Positions 1 to 7,020 of a stretch of DNA of 64,000 bases are shown here, in pieces. The stretch comes from Clavibacter sp. B3I6. GTDB taxonomy: Bacteria > Actinomycetota > Actinomycetes > Actinomycetales > Microbacteriaceae. The stretch's first letter is position 1. Each line of letters begins with the position of its first letter. Made by a program: the position numbers and the translations under genes. The stretch spans positions 124,001 to 188,000 of the forward strand of contig NZ_JAUSYL010000001.1 in the NCBI RefSeq assembly GCF_030816895.1. The letters are read 5' to 3'. The notes beneath the pieces were generated by a model. That model saw only the letters and a list, made by a program, of their open reading frames with translations, was not told the DNA's origin and made no database searches.

Positions 1-615
1 CTCGTCCTCGGGGACGGTCGGCCACGCCACCTCCTCGAGCACGTCGAGGTACTGGCCGACCGTCACCTGCGTGCGCATGGTGGCGAGCTCGGCGCGGGCG
101 GCCCGCGCGGCGGAGCCGTCCGCGAGCGCCAGCAGCGAGTCGATGAGGAGCTCGTCGCTCCAGCCGAGGAGCAGGTCGCCCAGGAGGATGGCGCCGGCCT
201 CGCCGAACGCGGCCGACGACCCGCCCCAGCCGCTCGACGCGTGGAGGGTCTCGAGGCGCCGGTGGGCGGCGGGCCGACCGCGACGGGTGTCGGAGCGGTC
301 GATGATGTCGTCGTGCACGAGCGCGGCCGCGTGGAAGACCTCGAGGCCCGCGGCGACCCCGACGACGGCCCGGTAGCCGGGTCGCTCCGCGCCCTCCGGG
401 CGTCCCGCGGGGGAGGGCTCGAGGTCGATGACCGACCGCCAGCCCCAGTAGCAGAACTGCGCGCGGAACCTCTTGCCGCCTCTCAGCAGATCCGAGGAGA
501 ACTCGTGGATGCGCACAAGATCCGGGCTGATCTCCCGGAGTCCCGCCGCCTGCGCCGTCAGGAAGTCGTCGAGGCGGGTCTGGACGTGGCTGACGAGGCG
601 GTCGCTTTCGGGCAC
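1..615 (-). CDS. Polyprenyl (geranylgeranyl-type) diphosphate synthase, N-terminal part
   Basis: The first 205 codons of a trans-isoprenyl diphosphate synthase; the gene continues past the left edge. The enzyme condenses isopentenyl diphosphate with allylic diphosphates to give precursors of menaquinone side chains, lipid carriers or carotenoids. Visible are the GGKRFR substrate-binding motif (residues 46-51) and the first Asp-rich Mg-binding motif DDIID (102-106) just after VFHAAALVH. The second Asp-rich motif lies outside the window, so chain length cannot be judged. The start is GTG at 615 because the family-like N-terminus begins there; there is no ribosome binding site, and a TAGGCT element ends 6 nt upstream, so the mRNA may be leaderless. 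Transcribed divergently from the DUF3040 gene. Confidence 0.9.
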   Translation of the reverse strand, partial: MPESDRLVSHVQTRLDDFLTAQAAGLREISPDLVRIHEFSSDLLRGGKRFRAQFCYWGWRSVIDLEPSPAGRPEGAERPGYRAVVGVAAGLEVFHAAALVHDDIIDRSDTRRGRPAAHRRLETLHASSGWGGSSAAFGEAGAILLGDLLLGWSDELLIDSLLALADGSAARAARAELATMRTQVTVGQYLDVLEEVAWPTVPEDE

Positions 616-621
616 CCGCCT

Positions 622-627
622 AGCCTA
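622..627 (-). promoter_or_regulatory. -10 element of the polyprenyl synthase gene (leaderless type)
   Basis: On the minus strand TAGGCT ends 6 nt before the GTG start at 615 and no Shine-Dalgarno sequence intervenes. This matches the leaderless arrangement seen at several other genes here. No clear -35 hexamer is visible. Confidence 0.45.
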
Positions 628-643
628 GCCAGGGGCAGGGAGC

Positions 644-649
644 TAGAAT
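644..649 (+). promoter_or_regulatory. -10 element for the DUF3040 gene
   Basis: TAGAAT, the most AT-rich hexamer in the 77-base divergent gap, lies 43 nt upstream of the ATG and would give a leader carrying the GAGGGGA ribosome binding site at 684-690. Confidence 0.4.
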
Positions 650-692
650 TCACGGGTGAACACCAACGCGTCGTCCCGAGCCTGAGGGGAAC

Positions 693-1088
693 ATGATGCC
701 GCTTTCCGAGCAAGAGCAGCGCCTGCTGGAGGAGATGGAGCGCAGTCTCTATCACAACGACGCGGACTTCGTGGCGACCGTCAGCGGTCGCCGCAGCAGA
801 CCCAACTACACGATGGTCGTCGTCGGGGTGCTGGTCATCGTGCTGGGCATCGCCGCCCTCGCCGCCGGCGTCATCACCAAGCTGGCCATCATCGGCATCC
901 TGGGCTTCGCGATCATGATCGTGGGCGCGCTGCTCATCTTCAGCCCGCGCGGCACCGTCGAGGACGCGTCGCCGACGAACGCCCCGCGTGCTCCCGGCCG
1001 CGGAGGCGGCGCGCGACCGGCCTCCTCGTCGTCCTTCATGGACCGGATCAACGAGCGCTGGGAGAAGCGCCAGGGCGGTCGGGACTGA
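693..1088 (+). CDS. DUF3040 family small membrane protein
   Basis: A 131-residue protein of the actinobacterial DUF3040 family, which commonly sits just upstream of mraZ. It begins with the family's conserved LSEQEQRLLEEMERSL helix, followed by two predicted transmembrane segments at about residues 41-61 and 64-84, then a Pro/Gly/Ser-rich, positively charged cytoplasmic tail. Function is unknown; position next to the division cluster suggests an envelope-related role but this is only inference. A strong GAGGGGA ribosome binding site ends 2 nt before the first ATG and 5 nt before the second (696), so the start at 696 is equally possible. A GC-rich hairpin follows, so it is probably transcribed separately from mraZ. 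Confidence 0.85.
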   Translation: MMPLSEQEQRLLEEMERSLYHNDADFVATVSGRRSRPNYTMVVVGVLVIVLGIAALAAGVITKLAIIGILGFAIMIVGALLIFSPRGTVEDASPTNAPRAPGRGGGARPASSSSFMDRINERWEKRQGGRD

Positions 1089-1105
1089 CCACCCGCTGAG
1101 GCGGT

Positions 1106-1287
1106 CCTCCACCGCCCTCCACTCGACCCGAAGGGGCCGATCCCGTACCGGGGTCGGCCCCTTCTCGCGTCTCCCACACCCCTCCCGGTCCCTCCCCAGC
1201 GCCCTCCGCGCGGTCCTCCGACCCCCCGGAGGGCGCTTCCGCGTGCCCGCGGCGCGCCGGGAGCGAGACATCCCTCCACATCCCTCC
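1106..1287 (+). repeat. Pyrimidine-rich tract with eight CCTCC copies, partly phased at 10 bp
   Basis: The gap between the DUF3040 gene and mraZ holds no gene. It contains CCTCC starting at 1106, 1116, 1181, 1191, 1203, 1215, 1273 and 1283, making three pairs spaced by exactly 10 bp. The copies at 1106, 1116 and 1273 extend to CCTCCAC, the reverse complement of the GTGGAG unit in the mraZ operator. It may be a distal MraZ-binding array or simple sequence bias. Confidence 0.5.
1130..1164 (+). terminator. Hairpin terminator after the DUF3040 gene
   Basis: GAAGGGGCCGA (1130-1140) pairs perfectly with TCGGCCCCTTC (1154-1164) around a 13-base loop that itself has a CCC/GGG pairing. No long T tract follows, as is usual in this GC-rich sequence. 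Confidence 0.75.
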
Positions 1288-1361
1288 CCGCCGCACCGCC
1301 CCCGGATCCACGGCGATCGGAGCCCGCACCCCGCGAATTCACCCCGGCGCTCTGGCGGTCG

Positions 1362-1387
1362 GTGGAGGGGTGTGGAGTAAAGTGGAG
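1362..1387 (+). promoter_or_regulatory. MraZ operator: three GTGGAG boxes over the mraZ promoter
   Basis: GTGGAG occurs at 1362-1367, 1372-1377 and 1382-1387, a perfect 10-bp period, i.e. TGGAG-N5-TGGAG-N5-TGGAG. MraZ is known in E. coli to repress its own dcw operon by binding TGGGN repeats with 5-bp spacers. A -10 like hexamer TAAAGT (1378-1383) sits between boxes two and three, so binding should block RNA polymerase. The mraZ start lies 40 bp downstream. Confidence 0.85.
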
Positions 1388-1427
1388 CAAGTCCTGAACC
1401 ACGGCCGGAGAGACAGGGGGTGTCGGT

Positions 1428-1859
1428 GTGTTCCTCGGTACCCACTCGCCCCGCCTCGACGACAAGGGGCGGCTCATCCTCCCCGCCAAGTTCCGCGACG
1501 AGCTCGAGGGCGGCGTCGTCATGACCCGCGGCCAGGACCGCTGCATCTACGTGTTCACCACGCGCGAGTTCGAGGAGCTGCACGACCGCATGCGCCAGGC
1601 GCCGCTCGCGAGCAAGCAGGCGCGCGACTACATGCGCGTCTTCCTGTCCGGGGCGAACGCCGAGACGCCGGACAAGCAGCACCGCATCACCATCCCGCAG
1701 GCCCTCCGCACCTACGCCGGACTCGACCGCGAGCTCGCGGTCATCGGCGCGGGCAGCCGCGTCGAGATCTGGGACGCCGGCACGTGGGACGAGTACCTCA
1801 CCGCCAACGAGAGCGCGTTCGCCGACACCGCGGAGGAGGTGATCCCCGGCCTGTTCTGA
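1428..1859 (+). CDS. mraZ: Transcriptional regulator MraZ
   Basis: MraZ (143 residues, normal length) is the DNA-binding autoregulator of the division and cell-wall cluster; it forms a ring of subunits that reads tandem short repeats. Two SpoVT/AbrB-type half-domains are visible, one with the DDKGRLILPAKFR motif near the N-terminus and one with DKQHRITIPQALR at about residues 84-96. The start is GTG at 1428, preceded by a purine-rich AGGGGG; the MFLGTHSPRLD N-terminus is typical of the family. It heads the operon and its probable operator lies immediately upstream, so negative autoregulation is very likely. rsmH follows after about 100 bp. Confidence 0.97.
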   Translation: MFLGTHSPRLDDKGRLILPAKFRDELEGGVVMTRGQDRCIYVFTTREFEELHDRMRQAPLASKQARDYMRVFLSGANAETPDKQHRITIPQALRTYAGLDRELAVIGAGSRVEIWDAGTWDEYLTANESAFADTAEEVIPGLF

Positions 1860-1962
1860 CCCCGGCCCCTGACTCCCAGCCGTCCGACGCCCTGCCGCAC
1901 TTCCCCGGTGGCAGGTCGGGACGGATGGGGATCAGGAGCCGCGGACAGGGCAGCGGGATGCC

Positions 1963-2919
1963 ATGGCCCTCGACGACATCCACACCCCCGTCCTCCTCGC
2001 GCGGTGCCTCGAGCTGCTCGCCCCCGCCCTCCAGGGCGAGGGCGCCGTGCTGGTCGACGCCACCCTCGGCATGGCCGGCCACTCCGAGGCGTTCCTCGAC
2101 GCGATCCCCGGGCTCCGCCTCGTGGGGCTCGACCGCGACCCCGACGCCCTCGCCATCGCGGGGGAGCGGCTCGCCCGCTTCGGCGACCGCGTCCACCTCG
2201 TGCACACGGTCTACGACGGCATCGGCCGCGCGCTCGACGGGCTGGGCATCGGCGAGGTCCAGGGCGTCTTCTTCGACCTCGGCGTCTCCTCGCTCCAGCT
2301 GGACCGCGTGGAGCGCGGCTTCTCCTACTCGCAGGACGCGCCGCTCGACATGCGCATGGACGGCACCGCCGGGCTGACCGCGGCCCAGGTCGTCGCGGAG
2401 TACGACGAGCTCGAGCTGCGGCGGATCTTCTACGACTACGGCGAGGAGAAGCTCGCCCCGCGCTACGCCAGCCGCATCGTGCAGGCGCGCGAGCTGGAGC
2501 CGATTACCACGTCCGCGCGGCTGGTCGAGATCATCCAGCAGGCGACCCCGGCCGCGGTGCAGAGGGCCGGGCACCCGGCCAAGCGCGTGTTCCAGGCGCT
2601 GCGGATCGAGGTCAACCAGGAGCTCAGCGTGCTGGCCCGGGCCATGCCCGCGGCCATCGACCGCCTCGCCGTCGGCGGACGCGTCGTCGTCGAGTCGTAC
2701 CAGTCCCTCGAGGACCGGATCGTCAAGCGCGAGCTGCGTGCCCGCTCCACCAGCACGGCCCCGGTCGGGCTCCCCGTGGAGCTCCCCGAGCACCGGCCCG
2801 AGCTGAAGCTCCTCGTCCGCGGCGCCGAGCTCGCGGACCAGGACGAGATCGCCCAGAACCCCCGCGCCGCATCCGTACGGCTGCGCGCCGCCGAACGAGC
2901 CAGGAGGCGACACGCATGA
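1963..2919 (+). CDS. rsmH: 16S rRNA (cytosine-1402-N4) methyltransferase RsmH
   Basis: RsmH (formerly MraW) uses S-adenosylmethionine to methylate N4 of C1402 in the decoding site of 16S rRNA. The 318-residue protein has the usual N-terminal HTPVLL motif (residues 7-12), the SAM-binding segment VDATLGMAGH followed by GLDRDPDAL, and the family signatures FFDLGVSSLQLD and DAPLDMRMD. The C-terminal LVRGAELADQDEIAQNPRAASVRLRAAE region matches the family end. Start ATG at 1963. Its stop overlaps the ftsL start in an ATGA arrangement, implying translational coupling. Confidence 0.97.
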   Translation: MALDDIHTPVLLARCLELLAPALQGEGAVLVDATLGMAGHSEAFLDAIPGLRLVGLDRDPDALAIAGERLARFGDRVHLVHTVYDGIGRALDGLGIGEVQGVFFDLGVSSLQLDRVERGFSYSQDAPLDMRMDGTAGLTAAQVVAEYDELELRRIFYDYGEEKLAPRYASRIVQARELEPITTSARLVEIIQQATPAAVQRAGHPAKRVFQALRIEVNQELSVLARAMPAAIDRLAVGGRVVVESYQSLEDRIVKRELRARSTSTAPVGLPVELPEHRPELKLLVRGAELADQDEIAQNPRAASVRLRAAERARRRHA

Positions 2920-3590
2920 CCGATGCAGCACGCGCGACCGCGCGTCCCCGGATCCGGCCGTCCGCCGAGCCCGCACCGCGCCACATCGAGGTCGTCGCCA
3001 CCCGCGGACAGCGACGCGCGCGGCCCCGCACCGTCTACGCGCTCATCGTCGTCGGCGGGCTCTTCGTCGTCCTGCTCGCGCAGCTCCTGCTCTCCATCGG
3101 GCTGTCGGACGGCGCGTACGCCATCCAGTCCCTCCAGCAGCAGCAGAAGGAGCTCGACCGGACGCACCAGTCGCTGACCGAGGACGTCGACCGGCTGTCG
3201 TCCCCGCAGAACCTCGCGCGGAACGCGCAGGCGCTCGGCATGGTCGCGAGCGCGTCGCCCTCCTTCCTGTCGCTCGACGGCACGATCCAGGGCACGCCGC
3301 AGGCGGAGGACGGCGCGACCACGCCGCTCACCGCGGACACGCTCATCGGCAACTCGCTCCTCTCGGGCGTCCCGCTGACGATCGAGAGCGACCCGGCGAA
3401 GCGCGCCGCCGCGGTCCAGGCGGCCACCGCGCAGGACGGCGGCGCCGCCGTCGACCCGGGCTCGGCCATCCCCGGATCCGCCGAGGCGGTGGGCGGAGTG
3501 ACGGCCGGGAGCGTGAGCGCGCCTCCCGCCTCCGGCGCGGCCTCCGGGCTAGCGTCGGCCACGGCGATCCCCACCCCCACGACCCGCTGA
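2916..3590 (+). CDS. ftsL: FtsL-type septum protein
   Basis: A 224-residue bitopic membrane protein in the ftsL position between rsmH and ftsI. FtsL pairs with FtsQ/DivIB and FtsB in the complex that activates septal FtsW-FtsI. After about 38 basic cytoplasmic residues there is one transmembrane helix (about 40-65) and a Gln-rich coiled-coil start (SLQQQQKELDRTHQSL), then a conserved NLARNAQALGM stretch. The last 110 residues are Ala/Gly/Ser/Pro-rich and look disordered. It starts at ATG 2916, overlapping the rsmH stop by 4 nt, with AGGAGG upstream. Sequence conservation of FtsL is low, so the name rests on position and architecture. Confidence 0.85.
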   Translation: MTDAARATARPRIRPSAEPAPRHIEVVATRGQRRARPRTVYALIVVGGLFVVLLAQLLLSIGLSDGAYAIQSLQQQQKELDRTHQSLTEDVDRLSSPQNLARNAQALGMVASASPSFLSLDGTIQGTPQAEDGATTPLTADTLIGNSLLSGVPLTIESDPAKRAAAVQAATAQDGGAAVDPGSAIPGSAEAVGGVTAGSVSAPPASGAASGLASATAIPTPTTR

Positions 3591-3680
3591 CGCGCGCCCC
3601 GCTGAGGGGCCGCGGACGCCGCACGACCCCGCGCCGACCGAGCATCGCACCGCCCCGCAGGCACCGAGAGGAAAACCCGA

Positions 3681-5462
3681 GTGAGCACGATCTCGAACCG
3701 ACGGCGCATCGCCTTCTCGCTCATCGCGATCCTCGCCGTCATCGGGGTCTTCGTCGTGAAGCTCATCGACATCCAGGTCGTGCAGGCCACGGAGCTCAAC
3801 GAGGCCGCGCTCGGCAAGCGGGCGATCTCGCAGACGCTCCCGGGCGTCCGGGGCAGCATCTACGACGCGCAGGGCAAGGTCCTCGCCGACAGCGTCCTCC
3901 GCTACGACGTGACGATGGACCCCTCGAAGGCCGGTGACTTCACGCGCACCGTCACGGGCGACGACGGCAAGCCCGCCAAGCAGGACGTCACGCTCGCCGA
4001 GGCGGAGGCGCAGCTGGGCGCGATCACCGGGCAGAGGCCCGAGGAGATCGACGGGCTGATCGACGGCGCCCTCGCCAAGGACCCGGACTCGCTGTTCGCC
4101 TACGTCACCAAGGGCGTCGACGTGGAGGCGTACCTCGCCATCCGGGACCTCGAGATCCCGTGGATCTACTTCCAGGCGGTCTCGAGCCGCACGTACCCGA
4201 ACGGGCAGATCGCCGGCAGCATCCTCGGCTACATCGCCGGCGACGGCACCGTCAAGGCCGGGCTCGAGCAGGAGTACGACTCGTGCCTGTCCGCCGAGGA
4301 CGGCGCGCAGACGTACGAGCGCGGTGCCGACGGCGTCGCCATCGCGGGCAGCACCGTGACGCAGAAGCGGGCCGTGGACGGCAGCGACGTGATGACGAAC
4401 ATCGACACGGACCTCGAGTACTTCGCGCAGACCGCCGTGGCGGAGCAGGCCGTGAAGGTGGGCGCGGACTACGGCCACGCGACCATCGTCGAGGTGAAGA
4501 CGGGCAAGGTCATCGCGGTCGCCGAGTACCCGTCCGTCGACCCGAACGACGTCACGGCGACGAAGCCGGAGGACCGGGGGAGCCGGGCGTTCGGCTCGCC
4601 CTTCGAGCCGGGATCCACCCTCAAGGCCGTGACGGCCGCCGCCCTCGTCGACTCCGGCAAGGCCGACGCGTCCACCCGCGTGGTCGCGCCGTACACGTTC
4701 ACGCGGCCCGACGTGAGGCTCAGCGACAGCTACGTCCACCCCGACCTGCGCTTCACCCTCGCGGGCGTCCTCATGGACTCCTCCAACACGGGCATCTCGG
4801 CGCTCGGCGAGCGCCTCCCGGCCGCCGACCGCTACGACTACCTGAAGGCCTTCGGCGTCGGCGAGAAGACGGCCATCGACTTCCCCGGCGAGAGCAGCGG
4901 CCTCATCCGCCCGTGGCAGGACTGGGACCCGCAGACCAACTACGCGACCATGTTCGGCCAGGGCCTCACGACCACGGCGCTGCAGGTCGCGAGCATCTAC
5001 CAGACCATCGGCAACCACGGCGTGAAGCTCCCGCTGTCGCTCGTCGCGGGCTGCAAGCAGGCCGATGGCACCGTGACGGACCAGCCCTCCACCGAGGGCA
5101 CGCAGGTCGTCTCGCCGGAGGCCGCCGAGTCCACCGTGAACATGCTCGAGACGGTCGTCACCTCCGGGCACCTCGCAAAGGACCTCACGATCCCCGGCTA
5201 CCGCGTCGCCGCGAAGTCCGGCACGGCGCAGGTGGCGGAGGCCGACGGCAAGTACGGGAAGAACTACCTGGTGTCGATCGCGGGGCTCGCGCCGGCCGAG
5301 GACCCCCAGTACGTCGTGTCGATCAGCCTGGCCAATCCGGATACCATGAAGTCCTCGGCGGCTGCGGCGCCGGTCTTCCAGAAGATCATGTCCCAGGTCC
5401 TGAAGACCTACCGGGTCCCGCCCTCCAGCGTGCCGTCCCCGAACCTCCCGACGACCTACTGA
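3681..5462 (+). CDS. ftsI: Septal peptidoglycan transpeptidase FtsI (class B PBP)
   Basis: A 593-residue class B penicillin-binding protein that cross-links septal peptidoglycan outside the membrane with FtsW as its polymerase partner. An N-terminal membrane anchor (about residues 9-31) is followed by the dimerization/pedestal domain containing the RGSIYD motif, then the transpeptidase domain with the active-site serine in STLK (Ser312, Lys315), SSN (367-369) and KSG (512-514). No PASTA domains follow. The start is GTG 3681 with AGAGGAAAA upstream. murE begins 3 or 12 nt after the stop. Confidence 0.97.
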   Translation: MSTISNRRRIAFSLIAILAVIGVFVVKLIDIQVVQATELNEAALGKRAISQTLPGVRGSIYDAQGKVLADSVLRYDVTMDPSKAGDFTRTVTGDDGKPAKQDVTLAEAEAQLGAITGQRPEEIDGLIDGALAKDPDSLFAYVTKGVDVEAYLAIRDLEIPWIYFQAVSSRTYPNGQIAGSILGYIAGDGTVKAGLEQEYDSCLSAEDGAQTYERGADGVAIAGSTVTQKRAVDGSDVMTNIDTDLEYFAQTAVAEQAVKVGADYGHATIVEVKTGKVIAVAEYPSVDPNDVTATKPEDRGSRAFGSPFEPGSTLKAVTAAALVDSGKADASTRVVAPYTFTRPDVRLSDSYVHPDLRFTLAGVLMDSSNTGISALGERLPAADRYDYLKAFGVGEKTAIDFPGESSGLIRPWQDWDPQTNYATMFGQGLTTTALQVASIYQTIGNHGVKLPLSLVAGCKQADGTVTDQPSTEGTQVVSPEAAESTVNMLETVVTSGHLAKDLTIPGYRVAAKSGTAQVAEADGKYGKNYLVSIAGLAPAEDPQYVVSISLANPDTMKSSAAAAPVFQKIMSQVLKTYRVPPSSVPSPNLPTTY

Positions 5463-5465
5463 GAG

Positions 5466-7019
5466 ATGAGGGCGATGACCTCCCCTGCCACTCCCGCCCT
5501 CCGCCCCGAGCATCCCGTCGCACGGTCGCTGTCCGGCCTCGTGCGCGACTTCGCGCTCGACGTCGTCGGCGACGTGGACGACGTCGAGGTCACGGGCGTC
5601 ACGCTCTCGTCCGGGGACGTCCAGCCCGGCGACCTCTACGTCGGCCTCCGCGGAGCACGCGCCCACGGCGCGCGCTTCGCGACCGACGCGGCCGCCAGCG
5701 GCGCCGTCGCGGTGCTCACCGACCCCGACGGCCTCGCCGACGCGCAGGCGTCCGGCCTCCCCGTGATCCTCACCCCCGACCCGCGGGCCGCCCTCGGCGA
5801 CATCGCCGCGTGGGTCCACCGCTCGGCGGAGGACCCGGCCACCCTCTACGGCGTCACGGGCACCAACGGCAAGACCAGCGTCGTCTACCTGCTCGACGGG
5901 CTGCTCCGCCAGCTCGGCGTCGTCACCGGCCTCACCTCCACGGCCGAGCGGCGCATCGGCGAGGAGAGCATCACGAGCCGCCTCACCACCCCGGAGGCGA
6001 GCGAGCTGCACGCGCTCCTGGCGCGCATGCGCGAGGCCGAGGTCCGCGCCGTCACGATCGAGGTCTCCGCGCAGGCGCTGTCCCGCCACCGCGTCGACGG
6101 CCTCGTGTTCGACGTGGCCGCCTTCATCAACCTGAGCCACGACCACCTCGACGACTACGCCGACTTCGAGGAGTACTTCGAGGCGAAGGCCGCGTTCTTC
6201 GACCCCGACCGCGCCCGCCGCGGCGTCGTGTCGCTCGACACGGAGTGGGGGCAGCGGATCGTCGACGGCTCCCGGATCCCGATCACCACCATCTCCACGA
6301 AGCCCGGCGTCGAGGCCGACTGGACCGTCACGGTGCTCGAGCAGACCCCCGACTCCACGGGCTTCCGCCTCGAGGGGCCCGACAACCGCGTGCTCGTCTC
6401 CCGCGTGCCCGTGCCCGGCTGGTTCATGGCCGCGAACGCCGGCCTCGCCATCGTGATGCTCGTCGAGTCCGGCTACGACCTCGACGCCGTGGCGCACGTG
6501 CTCGACCGCGACGGCGGCATCCGGGCCTACATCCCGGGCCGCGCCGAGCGCGTCTCCGGCGACCGGGGCCCCCTCTTCTTCGTCGACTACGGCCACACGC
6601 CCGACGCCTTCGAGCAGACGCTGCGGGCCCTGCGGCCGTTCACGCCGGGCCGGCTGGTGATGGTGTTCGGGGCCGACGGCGACCGCGACACCACGAAGCG
6701 CGCCGAGATGGGCGCGATCTCCGCCCGGCTCGCCGACGTCGTGGTCATCACCGACTACCACCCGCGCTACGAGGACCCGGCATCGATCCGCGCGTCGCTC
6801 ATCGCGGGGGCGCGGGCCGCGGTGCCCGACCGCGAGATCCACGAGGTGCCCGACCCCGCGACCGCGATCCGCACGGCGGTGTCGCTGGTCGGCGAGGGGG
6901 ACACCATCCTCGTCGCCGGACCCGGGCACGAGGACTACCACGAGGTGGCCGGGCGCAAGATCCCGTTCTCCGCCCGTGACGACGCGCGCGCGGCCCTCCG
7001 CGACGCAGGCTGGAGCTGA
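5466..7019 (+). CDS. murE: UDP-MurNAc-tripeptide synthetase MurE (atypical specificity motif)
   Basis: MurE adds the third, di-basic residue to UDP-MurNAc-L-X-D-Glu in the cytoplasm using ATP. The 517-residue protein has the Mur-ligase ATP loop GVTGTNGKTS at about residues 129-138, the central-domain SAQALSRHRV and SHDHLDDY segments, and a C-terminal domain. The motif that recognises meso-diaminopimelate, usually DNPR, reads TDYHPRYEDP here (Tyr431-His432-Pro433-Arg434). This fits a cell wall built with another diamino acid, such as diaminobutyrate in Clavibacter relatives, but the actual substrate is inference. The start could be ATG 5466 or ATG 5475, the latter having GAGGG just before it. 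Confidence 0.95.
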   Translation: MRAMTSPATPALRPEHPVARSLSGLVRDFALDVVGDVDDVEVTGVTLSSGDVQPGDLYVGLRGARAHGARFATDAAASGAVAVLTDPDGLADAQASGLPVILTPDPRAALGDIAAWVHRSAEDPATLYGVTGTNGKTSVVYLLDGLLRQLGVVTGLTSTAERRIGEESITSRLTTPEASELHALLARMREAEVRAVTIEVSAQALSRHRVDGLVFDVAAFINLSHDHLDDYADFEEYFEAKAAFFDPDRARRGVVSLDTEWGQRIVDGSRIPITTISTKPGVEADWTVTVLEQTPDSTGFRLEGPDNRVLVSRVPVPGWFMAANAGLAIVMLVESGYDLDAVAHVLDRDGGIRAYIPGRAERVSGDRGPLFFVDYGHTPDAFEQTLRALRPFTPGRLVMVFGADGDRDTTKRAEMGAISARLADVVVITDYHPRYEDPASIRASLIAGARAAVPDREIHEVPDPATAIRTAVSLVGEGDTILVAGPGHEDYHEVAGRKIPFSARDDARAALRDAGWS

Positions 7020-7020
7020 C

